NCBI GenBank assembly: GCA_027066745.1
Contig: JAMONB010000212.1
Location: forward strand, 1 to 38,099
Direction: 5' to 3'
Origin: Flavobacteriaceae bacterium
GTDB taxonomy: Bacteria > Bacteroidota > Bacteroidia > Flavobacteriales > Flavobacteriaceae
Length of the DNA stretch: 38,099 bases
Shown piece by piece: positions 1 to 8,301 of this stretch. The notes under the pieces are model-generated. The model was not told the origin of the DNA, made no database searches, and worked only from the letters and a program-made list of their open reading frames with translations. The translations under genes were made by a program, and so were the position numbers. The first letter of the stretch is position 1. Every line of letters begins with the position of its first letter.

Positions 1-802
1 CAACATCTTTATTCCCTTTACCCACCAAAAATAGTTTTGCATTTGGTATTTTCTGAACAATAGTTTTTAGACCAACAATGGCAGTGTCTAAGCCTCTATG
101 TGGGCCAAAACCACCAACATAAGTTATAGAAAAAACATCGTTATCAATAATATGTTGTGTATTATTAACTTCAAAATTAGCTTGGAATGATTTTTTTTCA
201 TGATTAGAAACAACATACATCTTGTTATTATCTATTTGAAATTTAGAATGTAATTTCTCTTTCATTTCATCAACAACACAAATAACAGCATCATACTTTT
301 TACAATACTTTTCTTCCTTTTTAGACCAACTTTTTGGATTCATAAAAATAGAATTCTTTAACCGTAAAATAGAACTCTTTTTCCATAAGAACCATGTTTT
401 TAAGGCTTCAGGAAAATTCTCATGTAAATCTAAAATTAAATTCTTTTTAACTTTCGATTTAAATAAATAACAAGTACCTGCCAAAGGAAGATCGTGTACA
501 TGTAAAAAATCAATAGTATATCTCTTAAAAACTGTTTTTAAATTAAAATAGAAAAACAGATTTACATTAAAAACACTTTCAATAACATCATGAATTCCTT
601 TTTTAAAGGTTGTATAATTATTACCTATTCTATAAACTTGAACACCGTTAATTTCTTCTTCTGTCTTTTGTGATGTGTACTTTGGACAGACAACCAATAC
701 TTTTTTTCCATTTTCAACTAGAGCCTCTGCCTCCTTCCTCACCCTAATGTCATTAGGATAAGAACCATCAACAACCATACAGATGTAATTGTTATTTGTC
801 AT
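1..802 (-). CDS. Glycosyltransferase, GT4-like (partial, C-terminus off window)
   Basis: My translation of the reverse strand gives an open frame from an ATG at 802 that is still open at base 1, about 267 residues. The N-terminus (VVDGSYPNDIRVRKEAEAL) and the segments DFLHVHDLPLAG, LDLHENFPEA and YVGGFGPHRGLD resemble the N-terminal acceptor half and the start of the donor-binding half of GT-B fold, GT4-type glycosyltransferases. Such enzymes transfer a sugar from an activated nucleotide donor to a cell-surface glycan. The start overlaps the end of the upstream methyltransferase gene by 11 bases (shared ATGACAAATAA), so the two are probably co-translated. The C-terminal half with the catalytic EX7E-type region lies outside the window, so specificity cannot be judged. 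The family call is fairly sure; the substrate is unknown. Confidence 0.85.
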   Translation of the reverse strand, partial: MTNNNYICMVVDGSYPNDIRVRKEAEALVENGKKVLVVCPKYTSQKTEEEINGVQVYRIGNNYTTFKKGIHDVIESVFNVNLFFYFNLKTVFKRYTIDFLHVHDLPLAGTCYLFKSKVKKNLILDLHENFPEALKTWFLWKKSSILRLKNSIFMNPKSWSKKEEKYCKKYDAVICVVDEMKEKLHSKFQIDNNKMYVVSNHEKKSFQANFEVNNTQHIIDNDVFSITYVGGFGPHRGLDTAIVGLKTIVQKIPNAKLFLVGKGNKDV

Positions 803-1316
803 TCTTTTCAGCGTAAACGGCGTAATATCTAGGTGTATATTTTCTCAAAACAGGTCTAAAACCTATTTGATTGATTGGGCTTGTCCATTTTTCAGTAGTT
901 TTTATCTCCCAACCAGATTTTTCTAGCAACCAATCAAACTGCCAATCTTCAAATTCATGATAATGTCTGTCCCATTTATCAGTTTTAGATTGGTAGGCTT
1001 TCGCAAACCATAAACTTAATGGTATAGAAGCTATTAGTTTGGTCGATTCAATGGCTCTTAACACATTAAAAGGAGCTATTAAATGTTCGAATATTTCAAA
1101 AGCGGTAACTGCATCTACTTTATGCTTTTTAACTATTTCTGGTAAAAAATCTAAATCTTCGCCCTCAGTATTTATCACAGTATAGCCATGTTCTTCCATG
1201 ATTTTACAAAATGGATTTCGAATTCCTAAATCTAAAATAGTTGCAGGAGCAGGCACTACTTTTTGTAGGAATTTTATAGTATGTGCGTACCGTTTATTAG
1301 GAATTTTATTGTACAT
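792..1316 (-). CDS. Class I SAM-dependent methyltransferase (small)
   Basis: A 174-residue protein with a compact Rossmann-type methyltransferase pattern: ATILDLGIRNPFC (residues about 25-37) fits motif I, VINTEGEDLDFLP follows as the acidic-loop region, and DAVTAFEIFEHLIAPFNVL (about 68-86) fits the motif that precedes beta-4 in Methyltransf_11/23-like enzymes. The glycine-rich motif I is degenerate (one Gly), so cofactor binding is likely but not proven. Its ATG at 1316 lies 11 bases inside the end of the YfhO-family gene, and its own 3' end overlaps the glycosyltransferase. The operon context suggests a role in modifying a polysaccharide or lipid-linked glycan. The actual acceptor cannot be read from sequence. 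Confidence 0.75.
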   Translation of the reverse strand: MYNKIPNKRYAHTIKFLQKVVPAPATILDLGIRNPFCKIMEEHGYTVINTEGEDLDFLPEIVKKHKVDAVTAFEIFEHLIAPFNVLRAIESTKLIASIPLSLWFAKAYQSKTDKWDRHYHEFEDWQFDWLLEKSGWEIKTTEKWTSPINQIGFRPVLRKYTPRYYAVYAEKNDK

Positions 1317-3741
1317 TTTTCTTTTTTTCTATAAAAAACCAGCCTATAGGAATAAATAATAATAAAGCATAAGAAATTAATGTTATGGTATTCCCTTTTT
1401 TAATCACTGTGGGTTCAAATCTAAAAATAATTTCATGGTTCCCTTTAGGGACCACTAAGGCTCTTAGCACATAGTTCACTCTAATAATTGGAACTTTAAT
1501 TCCATCAATATAAGCATACCAGCCGTTTTTATAATACATATCCGAAAACACAGCTAGTTGCTCACTATTTGTAGAACTTTTATATTTCATTTCATTAGGC
1601 TGATATGAAACTAATTTTATAGTAGCTAAACTATCTGTTGCAAAAGTTATTTGAGGTAATACATCTTTAAATTGAGTAGTTGTGATTGCTTTTTTCTTGG
1701 TTTTTAAACTATCTAAAGCTTTAATTTCTTCATCTGCAGTTTTAACAAATTCTATTTTGTTTACAAACCAAGCATTACCATTAGTATCAGAATTTTGTTG
1801 TAAGCGTGCTTGCCCTTGTTTATCAGGAAAAATAATATACTTGGTATTCAACATATTTAAGACTTCAAAATTATTCTTTGCTATTTGATGTTCAAACAAT
1901 TCTTCATATCGTCTAGGTTTTGCTGCATGATATCCACCAATAGAATTATGAAAATAGGAGGTGCTACCATCATTCATCGGGTTTACTGTAAAATTAGCTA
2001 CTCTATAATAAGATTTATCTTTTAAAATTTCTTTATCAATTTCGGTAGCTTTAAAAGGAACTTCTTCTTGTTTTTTTGAAACGAAGTCATCTGAATTTAA
2101 ATAGCGTTTATCTACGCCAACCAAATCGAATAAAATCAATACTGCAAATGCAATTGTAACAATATTCTTATTTAGTTTGTTTTTAAGAAATGCCCATAAA
2201 ACACTAGCTGACAACACAACTAAAATTAATGAACGTAAACTATCCTTAAAAAAAATAGCTTTTCTTTCTGCCAGTACAATATCCATAAAACCTGGGAAAT
2301 TTTCTTCATAGCCAGCCATTCCTGCATCTCTAAAGCTTTCAAAACTAAATAAACTTGTGCCAAACAATGTAAAGATTAATGTAAACCCTCCTACTCCATA
2401 CAAAGCAAATTTCAAATACTTTAATTTATCTTCATTCTTATCATCCTCTTTTAAAAACTGATTTAAACTTAATATTGCTAATAATGGCACTGCCAATTCA
2501 GCAATGACTTGAAAAGAAGAAACTGCTCTAAATTTATTATATAAAGGCACATAATCAATAAAAAAGTTAGTCAATATGGGGAAATTCTTTCCCCAGCTTA
2601 ATAAAATAGAAAATATGGTAGCAGCCAATAACCACTTTTTTAATTTTCCTTTCACCATGAACAACCCTAAAACAAATAAAAATATAAGCACCGCACCAAT
2701 ATATGCTGGTGCTTCTACAAAAGTTTGTGTTCCCCAATAGGCTGGGAAATTTTCAGAAAAACCCTTAGCTTCTTTTCTACCTATTTTATCTTTTAGAAAA
2801 GCATAAATTTCAGAATCTTTTCCTAAATCCTCTCTATTTCCACCACCATAAAACCTCGGAATTAAAAGATTAAATGTCTCACCTACTCCGTAACTATATT
2901 CCGTAATATATTCTCTCGACAAGCCTGTTGTAGCATCTTTTTTAGGTGTTCCTTCAGGTGTTAACTTCAATTCACTTTGACTTCTAGTACTGACTTTTGC
3001 ATAGTCTTGTGTTGCTAATAAACTGGTGGCATTGACACCTATTGATAATATCACAGCAACAATCAAAACAGCAATACCTTTAAAAAATTGAGGTAGCATT
3101 TTTTCTTTTAATGCATCTATCAAATAAACGACACCTAAAATAAGTATCATAAATAATAAGTAATAGGTCATTTGTGGGTGGCTTGCATTAATTTCAAATG
3201 CCATAGCAATAGCCGTAAGTAGAAAACCAACAAAATAATTTCGCTTAAAAACAGACAAAATACCTGCCAACACCATAGGCATATATGCAATAGCATGTGC
3301 TTTGGCATTATGCCCTGCTCCGAAAATTATAATCAGATATGTTGACAAACCAAAAGCTAATGCACCCACAATTGCCAGTTTCCAATCAACTTTCAAGACT
3401 GTAAGTAACACAAAAAAACTTAAAAAATATAAAAATAGATAATCAGCTGGTCTTGGCAAAAAACGCAAGAGTAAATCCGCTTTTTTTATATAATTATGCG
3501 GATAATACGCACTTACATTATAAGCAGGCATGCCCCCAAAAGCTCTATTGGTCCAATAAGGTTCTTTTTTGTGCTCTTTTCTAAAATTTATTATCTCTTT
3601 AGAAACACCTCTAAATTGAGCAATGTCACTTTGAAATAATCTCTTCCCTTCTAAAACAGGAGAAAAATAAGCTAATGAAACAATTACAAATACTACAATT
3701 GCAATGATGAAAGGTAAAAATTTATTATTTTTTATATCCAT
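1306..3741 (-). CDS. YfhO-family multi-pass membrane protein
   Basis: An 811-residue integral membrane protein. A first hydrophobic helix at about residues 11-29 is followed by a loop (GVSKEIINFRKEHKKEPYW, TNRAFGGMPAYNVSAYYP), then a dozen or so further hydrophobic segments. A long, mostly soluble region lies at about 560-780, and there is a final helix before the Lys-rich C-terminus. This layout matches the YfhO family (Pfam Bacterial membrane protein YfhO), whose Bacillus relatives are GT-C-like glycosyltransferases that modify teichoic acids with lipid-linked sugars. Here it is 18 bases downstream of the DUF4834 gene and overlaps the methyltransferase gene. With a glycosyltransferase next in line, a role in envelope glycan assembly is a reasonable inference. 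Family assignment is sure; biochemical role is not. Confidence 0.88.
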   Translation of the reverse strand: MDIKNNKFLPFIIAIVVFVIVSLAYFSPVLEGKRLFQSDIAQFRGVSKEIINFRKEHKKEPYWTNRAFGGMPAYNVSAYYPHNYIKKADLLLRFLPRPADYLFLYFLSFFVLLTVLKVDWKLAIVGALAFGLSTYLIIIFGAGHNAKAHAIAYMPMVLAGILSVFKRNYFVGFLLTAIAMAFEINASHPQMTYYLLFMILILGVVYLIDALKEKMLPQFFKGIAVLIVAVILSIGVNATSLLATQDYAKVSTRSQSELKLTPEGTPKKDATTGLSREYITEYSYGVGETFNLLIPRFYGGGNREDLGKDSEIYAFLKDKIGRKEAKGFSENFPAYWGTQTFVEAPAYIGAVLIFLFVLGLFMVKGKLKKWLLAATIFSILLSWGKNFPILTNFFIDYVPLYNKFRAVSSFQVIAELAVPLLAILSLNQFLKEDDKNEDKLKYLKFALYGVGGFTLIFTLFGTSLFSFESFRDAGMAGYEENFPGFMDIVLAERKAIFFKDSLRSLILVVLSASVLWAFLKNKLNKNIVTIAFAVLILFDLVGVDKRYLNSDDFVSKKQEEVPFKATEIDKEILKDKSYYRVANFTVNPMNDGSTSYFHNSIGGYHAAKPRRYEELFEHQIAKNNFEVLNMLNTKYIIFPDKQGQARLQQNSDTNGNAWFVNKIEFVKTADEEIKALDSLKTKKKAITTTQFKDVLPQITFATDSLATIKLVSYQPNEMKYKSSTNSEQLAVFSDMYYKNGWYAYIDGIKVPIIRVNYVLRALVVPKGNHEIIFRFEPTVIKKGNTITLISYALLLFIPIGWFFIEKKKNVQ

Positions 3742-3759
3742 TTTACGATTTTGAAATTA

Positions 3760-4035
3760 CTATTCAACATCCTCATAATCTACATATTCTCCCACATTTT
3801 TACTATTTTCAGCTCGAGTACTTGGTGCCTTATCAATAATCGTCTCCCCTTCTTTAACATGGGTTTCATTTGAAGAGTTTTGATGTTGCTGTTCTTTAAA
3901 TTTTTTTTCAACTTTCTGCATCATTTTTTTCAAAAATAGTGGCAAAACAAACCTTGCAATTAATTTTAAAACATAATATATGGCTACTATAATTAGTATT
4001 GTTTTCATAAAGTTAATAACACCTGCTTCTTGCAT
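3760..4035 (-). CDS. DUF4834 family membrane-anchored protein
   Basis: A 91-residue protein with one strongly hydrophobic N-terminal helix (about residues 8-35, TILIIVAIYYVLKLIARF). A basic amphipathic stretch (KKMMQKVEKKFKEQQ) follows, then a hydrophilic acidic tail ending VDYEDVE. This is the pattern of the small DUF4834 proteins found widely in Flavobacteriia. It is probably an inner-membrane protein with a cytoplasmic tail. It leads the unit with the YfhO-family gene 18 bases downstream. A second in-frame Met at residue 10 could be the true start; I keep the upstream ATG because residues before the helix fit the family. Function unknown. Confidence 0.75.
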   Translation of the reverse strand: MQEAGVINFMKTILIIVAIYYVLKLIARFVLPLFLKKMMQKVEKKFKEQQHQNSSNETHVKEGETIIDKAPSTRAENSKNVGEYVDYEDVE

Positions 4036-4313
4036 AAAGTTTTACTTCAAAAATAATTTTAATATTTGTTCCAAAAATAACAATTTGAACGCAACTAAAA
4101 CGTTAAGTATTTAAATAATACCAAAAGAAAATATTGTTTAGTCTGACAAACAATTTCTTTTTCCTGATTTCTGTATTGAAAAAATCAGTTATAACTAAGG
4201 CTATGACTACTATTTTTTTGTTTTGAACTCGAAAAAATAATTCTATTTATTTTAGACTAAATAACAGCTTCATTTGATATAAAATATTTATTTTGTAGTA
4301 TTAAAACATAAGT
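4036..4313. other. Divergent intergenic region, 278 bases
   Basis: This AT-rich spacer separates the minus-strand DUF4834 unit from the plus-strand barrel protein gene. I found no open frame with family resemblance, no tRNA and no strong hairpin. It holds the two TATTTTTG elements for the minus-strand unit and, at 4221-4237, a TTTTGAACTCGAAAAAA motif that has a relative at 8216-8232 upstream of another plus-strand gene. Confidence 0.6.
4048..4055 (-). promoter_or_regulatory. Candidate -7 promoter element for the DUF4834-YfhO unit
   Basis: On the minus strand this reads TATTTTTG, an exact match to the Bacteroidota -7 consensus TAnnTTTG, 12 bases upstream of the ATG at 4035. A second identical copy is at 4072-4079. 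I do not see a well-spaced -33 TTTG, so which copy is used, if either, is uncertain. Confidence 0.4.
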
Positions 4314-5513
4314 ATGCGAAAAGTTGGGTTGTTTTTATTTATTATTTTATGCTTTCAATTAAGTTCTGCACAATACACTGAGCTTATCAATTCAAAAAGG
4401 CCAGGTTTTTCTGACAGTCCATTTAGCGTTGGTACAGGTGTCTATCAAATAGAAGCAGGTTTTTTTTACAAAAAAGTTGGTAATTATTTATACTACGATC
4501 AAAAAACAAAAGAAAGCATTCGCTATAAAGCAAATTCAATTGGTACTGATATTACGATAAGAACAGGTCAGTTTTTTGAAAGATTAGAACTAGACTTAGA
4601 TTTAGCATTAGTTAGCGAAAAAAGAGATTACCTACAACCTACGGTATATCAAAAATCTGTATTAGGCTTAAGTAAACTAACCTTTGGTGCAAAATACCTA
4701 GTATATTCTCCAACATTTACTGACAAAACAAAAGAAATACGCAGTTGGAAAAAAAGACATAGCTACGACTGGAAAAGGTTATTACCTGCAGTAGGTATAT
4801 ATGCAGGTTTAAACACAAATTTTTTAAGTGATTTACATAAGAATCCTGATGGGATAAGTCCGAGAGTTGCAATTTTTACTCAAAATGATTTATCAGATAA
4901 ATTTGTACTTTTAACTAACTTTATTGCTGATAAACTATTTACTGATGAATCTGAAAATTCATTTATTATTACAGCAACTTATTCATTAACAGAAAAAATA
5001 GCTATTTTTGGAGAAAGTCAAGGATTTTTAAGAAAAAATGTACCTAATGATTTTCAATATGGAGCTGGTGGTGCCTATTTATTAAATAATAACTTACAAG
5101 TAGATGCGTCACTTAGGTTTATTAGTGATGAAAGAGGCGATGATACTTTTTTGGTAGGTGCAGGTCTTTCATGGCGATTAGATAGACATAAAGACAAGTT
5201 TAATGTAGTAGATTCAGAAGGGAAGGTAACTAAATCTAAAAAAGAAGGAGGAGGTTTCTTTTCAAGATTATTTAATAAAAAAGATAAAAAACAAAGAAAA
5301 GTTAAAAAGGTAAAAGCTAAAAAACAAAAAATAAAAAAGCTTAAACCTAAAATGAGTAAAGCACAAAAAAAAATAGAAAAAGAACAGAAAAAGAATGCTA
5401 AAGCAGCTAAAAAAGAAGCAAAAGCATTAAAAAAACAAAAGAAAAAGGAAGTTGATGATTTTAATAAAAATTACCAACCTCCAAAAGAAGATGAATTAAA
5501 TGATAATAATTAA
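4314..5513 (+). CDS. Outer-membrane barrel-like protein with lysine-rich tail
   Basis: A 399-residue protein. Residues 1-19 are a signal peptide (hydrophobic core LFLFIILCFQLSS, cleavage near SAQ). The mature N-terminus has SKRPGFSDSPFSVGTGVYQIEAG, the pattern of transporter-type outer-membrane barrels (Phenol_MetA_deg-like, PF13557-like). Alternating beta-strand segments continue to about residue 293 (LVGAGLSWRLD). The last 90 or so residues are very different: Lys-rich and low-complexity (KKDKKQRKVKKVKAKKQK and AKAAKKEAKALKKQKKK), ending in an acidic, Asn-rich tip. The barrel half fits a family usually labelled transporter or hypothetical. The tail is not part of that family and might bind anionic envelope polymers, which is a guess. 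The stop overlaps the next gene by 14 bases. Confidence 0.7.
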   Translation: MRKVGLFLFIILCFQLSSAQYTELINSKRPGFSDSPFSVGTGVYQIEAGFFYKKVGNYLYYDQKTKESIRYKANSIGTDITIRTGQFFERLELDLDLALVSEKRDYLQPTVYQKSVLGLSKLTFGAKYLVYSPTFTDKTKEIRSWKKRHSYDWKRLLPAVGIYAGLNTNFLSDLHKNPDGISPRVAIFTQNDLSDKFVLLTNFIADKLFTDESENSFIITATYSLTEKIAIFGESQGFLRKNVPNDFQYGAGGAYLLNNNLQVDASLRFISDERGDDTFLVGAGLSWRLDRHKDKFNVVDSEGKVTKSKKEGGGFFSRLFNKKDKKQRKVKKVKAKKQKIKKLKPKMSKAQKKIEKEQKKNAKAAKKEAKALKKQKKKEVDDFNKNYQPPKEDELNDNN

Positions 5514-6642
5514 AGAGGTTTTTTCAAAAAGTGAATTAAAAAAATTTGTAACTTTTCCTTTTAGTTTATATAAAGACAATCCGTATTGGATACCTCCAAT
5601 TATTAATGATGAATTGGCAAGTTTTGACAAAACCAAAAACCCTGCTTTTGAAAATGCTGAAGCTCATTTTTTTCTTGCCTACAAAGGTAACACTATAGTT
5701 GGTAGAGTTGTAGCCATACTCAACTTTACTGAAATAAACCAACAGGGTTTAAAAAAGATGCGTTTTGGCTGGTGTGATTTTATCAATGATATCTCAGTAA
5801 CAAAAGCTTTATTAGATAAAGTATCTGAAATTGGCAAACAACATAATTTAGAATATATTGAAGGACCAGTAGGGTTTTCTAACCTAGACAAAGTTGGTGT
5901 CTTAACTGAAGGTTTTGACCAATTAGGAAATATGATAACCTGGTACAATCATCCATACTACAAAGAGCATTTTGAACAATTAGGCTACACAAAAGAAAAG
6001 GAATACATTGAACATATTTTTCCTTTTAGTAATGTTAAACCTGAACTTTTTCTCAAAGCCCAAGCATTAATAAAAAAGCGATACCAACTTAAATCACTTA
6101 ATTTTACTTCTACCAAAGAAATTATGCCTTATGTAGATAAAATGTTTGATTTATTTAATGAAAGTTATGCTAAACTCTCATCTTTTGTACCTATCTCTGA
6201 TACTCAAAAAGCTTATTTTAAAAAAAAATATATTAGTTTTATCAATCCTGAATACATAAAATATGTTACTGATAAAGATGATAATATTGTTGCTTTTGCT
6301 ATTGTAATGCCCTCTTTTTCTGAAGCCTTGCTAAAAGCAAAAGGCAAACTTTTACCTTTTGGCATGTTCCATCTTTTAAAAGCAAAAAAACATAGTAAAG
6401 ATGTTATTTTTTACCTTATTGGAGTGCATCCTGATTTTCAAAACAAAGGTGTACATGCGATCATCTTTGATGAATACTTTAAAACTTTTACAAAAAAAGG
6501 AATTGTAAACTGCATTAGAACTCCTGAATTGGAAGACAATTTTGCTATCCATCAAATATGGAAACATTTTGACCCAAAGATCAATAAAAGACGTAGAACT
6601 TATCGAAAAGAAATAACACCTTCTGCCTTTAACATTTCTTGA
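5500..6642 (+). CDS. GNAT-like N-acetyltransferase family protein (unknown substrate)
   Basis: A 380-residue cytoplasmic protein. The N-terminal part has FPFSLYKDNPYWIPPI, AHFFLAYKGNTIVGRVVAI and GWCDFINDI, then YIEGPVGFSNLDKVGVL, features of a conserved Bacteroidota family with a GNAT fold. The C-terminal part contains FYLIGVHPDFQNKGVHAII (residues about 304-322), which resembles the acetyl-CoA pyrophosphate loop (Q/R-x-x-G-x-G/A) of GNAT enzymes. The ATG at 5500 lies inside the 3' end of the barrel gene (14-base overlap), so translation may be coupled. The protein is about twice the length of a single GNAT domain, so it may hold two GNAT folds. No substrate can be proposed. Confidence 0.65.
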   Translation: MIIIKEVFSKSELKKFVTFPFSLYKDNPYWIPPIINDELASFDKTKNPAFENAEAHFFLAYKGNTIVGRVVAILNFTEINQQGLKKMRFGWCDFINDISVTKALLDKVSEIGKQHNLEYIEGPVGFSNLDKVGVLTEGFDQLGNMITWYNHPYYKEHFEQLGYTKEKEYIEHIFPFSNVKPELFLKAQALIKKRYQLKSLNFTSTKEIMPYVDKMFDLFNESYAKLSSFVPISDTQKAYFKKKYISFINPEYIKYVTDKDDNIVAFAIVMPSFSEALLKAKGKLLPFGMFHLLKAKKHSKDVIFYLIGVHPDFQNKGVHAIIFDEYFKTFTKKGIVNCIRTPELEDNFAIHQIWKHFDPKINKRRRTYRKEITPSAFNIS

Positions 6643-6695
6643 AAAAGAGAAATTTAAAGTTCTAAATGTTCCTTAAATACCAATAAAAAAATATA

Positions 6696-7403
6696 ATGCA
6701 ACTTTTTTTCAATCCTCAACTAACCAAAAATGACAAACAGTTTACATTTGACAAAACTGAAAGTAGACATATTGTCAAAGTATTGCGTAAAAAAATAGGA
6801 GATTCGTTATTTATTACAAACGGAAAAGGAGAATTATTTAATGTAGAGTTAATTATTGCTAATGATAAAAATTGTACTGTACAGCTAATTTCAGCGGATA
6901 AAAAACTAAAACCATGGAATTATTATTTACACGTTGCCATAGCTCCTACAAAAAATATAGATCGATTTGAATGGTTTTTAGAAAAAGCAACAGAAATAGG
7001 AATTGATGAAATTACACCTATTCTCTGTGACCATTCTGAAAGAAAAATTATAAAAGCGGATAGATTAAATCGAATTATTGAATCTGCCATGAAGCAATCA
7101 CTTAAATTCAATTTACCTAAATTAAATGGGTTAACTTTATTTTCTGACTTTATTGCACAAAAACATGATAAAAACTTATATATAGCTCATTGTGAAAAAA
7201 TAGACAAGCCAATATTAAAATCTGTTATAAAGCCTCTCAAAGATACAACCATCTTAATTGGGCCTGAGGGTGATTTTTCAACCTCAGAAATCACAACAGC
7301 CATCCAAAACGGAGCTCTGCCTGTTTCTTTAGGTGAAAGTAGACTGCGAACAGAAACAGCTGGAATAACCGCTATACAAACTGTCTCGTTTATAAATCAA
7401 TAA
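6696..7403 (+). CDS. rsmE: 16S rRNA (uracil1498-N3)-methyltransferase RsmE
   Basis: A 235-residue SPOUT-class methyltransferase that methylates N3 of U1498 in the decoding centre of 16S rRNA using SAM. The N-terminal PUA-like part begins MQLFFNPQLTKNDKQFTFDK and has SRHIVKVLRKKIGD. The trefoil-knot SAM site is formed by ILIGPEGDFSTSEI and LGESRLRTETAGITAI near the C-terminus, both hallmarks of RsmE. FEWFLEKATEIGIDEITPI is the typical central segment. Length is close to the family norm. The gene lies 53 bases after the GNAT-like gene and converges on the yceI-type lipoprotein gene, with a candidate terminator between them. Confidence 0.95.
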   Translation: MQLFFNPQLTKNDKQFTFDKTESRHIVKVLRKKIGDSLFITNGKGELFNVELIIANDKNCTVQLISADKKLKPWNYYLHVAIAPTKNIDRFEWFLEKATEIGIDEITPILCDHSERKIIKADRLNRIIESAMKQSLKFNLPKLNGLTLFSDFIAQKHDKNLYIAHCEKIDKPILKSVIKPLKDTTILIGPEGDFSTSEITTAIQNGALPVSLGESRLRTETAGITAIQTVSFINQ

Positions 7404-7417
7404 TATCTATATCTCAT

Positions 7418-7451
7418 AAAAAAAGCACCATAATAAATTATAGTACTTTTA
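7418..7451 (-). terminator. Candidate intrinsic terminator between rsmE and the YceI gene
   Basis: An inverted repeat lies between the two convergent genes, with arms AAAAAGCACCATAAT and ATTATAGTACTTTTAT around a short AT loop. Read on the minus strand, the two non-Watson-Crick positions become G-U pairs and the hairpin is followed by a run of T, so it would work best for the YceI transcript. It may also stop rsmE transcription. Seen directly; termination is inferred. Confidence 0.6.
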
Positions 7452-7485
7452 TTGCATTAACCTAAGTTCTATTAATAAAAAACTC

Positions 7486-8142
7486 TTAGTTTTTAGAAGC
7501 CTTTACTTCTATTTGAAACTCAATATTATCATCAATCATTTTATCTTTGGCTAAATCTTGGAAGAATTTACCTGATTTGAATTTAATATCCCAGTCTGTT
7601 CTATCAATCGTAAAAGCTTCACTCTTAAAAGTTACAGCATCTCCATCAACAGAAACCGTTGCAGGAAATTCAATGTTCTTTTCGATTCCTTTAATCGTTA
7701 AATTTCCTTTTACAATAACTTTCCCTTCTTTTTCTTCAACACCTGTAATTGCAAATAAACTGGTAGGGTTATTTTCTATATCAAAAAAGTCTGCACTTGA
7801 CAAATGCCCTACTAAATCTGCATTATCCTCAGCATCTTCTATATCTAAATCTTTAATAGTTCTCATATCAATAACAAAATCACCTCCATTTAATTGACCA
7901 TTTTCAAAAGCCAAATAACCTTCTGAAATTTTAATTGTTCCATTATGTGTTCCTGTAAGCTTAGAACCTTTCCATGCTAATGTAGAATTCTCTGCGTCAG
8001 CCATATATTTTATAGCCTTTTCTTCAACTTTAGCAACCTCTTCCGCTTCTGTAGCTTCTGTCTTGTTTTTTGCTTCTTTACATGCCACAACCGTTAATCC
8101 TATAAAGAGAATTGTAGCAAATTTTAAAATTTGATTTTTCAT
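7486..8142 (-). CDS. YceI-family lipoprotein
   Basis: A 218-residue exported lipoprotein. The signal peptide ends in the lipobox LTVVAC with the lipidated Cys at residue 21, followed by an acidic, Glu-rich linker. The rest is a YceI-like lipocalin-type beta barrel: NSTLAWKGSKLTGTHNGTI, GGDFVIDMRTIKDLDI, LVGHLSSADFFDIENNPTS, VKGNLTIKGIEKNIEFP and FTIDRTDWDIKFKSGKFF are typical of the family. YceI proteins bind isoprenoid or other amphipathic molecules in the periplasm; in this group the ligand is usually unknown. The gene stands alone on the minus strand with a perfect TAGATTTG promoter element 27 bases upstream. Confidence 0.92.
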   Translation of the reverse strand: MKNQILKFATILFIGLTVVACKEAKNKTEATEAEEVAKVEEKAIKYMADAENSTLAWKGSKLTGTHNGTIKISEGYLAFENGQLNGGDFVIDMRTIKDLDIEDAEDNADLVGHLSSADFFDIENNPTSLFAITGVEEKEGKVIVKGNLTIKGIEKNIEFPATVSVDGDAVTFKSEAFTIDRTDWDIKFKSGKFFQDLAKDKMIDDNIEFQIEVKASKN

Positions 8143-8169
8143 TTTATTTTAGTTTTAAATTTAGAGTCA

Positions 8170-8177
8170 CAAATCTA
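8170..8177 (-). promoter_or_regulatory. -7 promoter element of the YceI lipoprotein gene
   Basis: The minus strand reads TAGATTTG, an exact TAnnTTTG match, 27 bases before the ATG at 8142. No clear -33 TTTG is seen at the expected spacing. Confidence 0.5.
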
Positions 8178-8215
8178 CAAAAGATACCTTATGAAAATCT
8201 TAATAACTTATTAAA

Positions 8216-8232
8216 TTTTGAGTTCGAGAAAA
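8216..8232 (+). promoter_or_regulatory. Candidate upstream element of the DUF4159-symporter unit
   Basis: The sequence TTTTGAGTTCGAGAAAA matches 14 of 17 positions of TTTTGAACTCGAAAAAA at 4221-4237. Its TTTTG is followed after 18 bases by TAAATTTT, one base off the TAnnTTTG consensus. It may therefore be a -33 region with an extended conserved part. The evidence rests on two copies only. Confidence 0.3.
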
Positions 8233-8301
8233 CCCTTATAAATTTTATATATTTACAATATAAATTTTATATCACTTTACAAAAAACATTACAGTAGATT
8301 T

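Noticed and set aside
7547-7897. Plus-strand open frame opposite the YceI gene
   Set aside because: Antisense to a clear YceI lipoprotein; Ser- and Thr-rich shadow translation.
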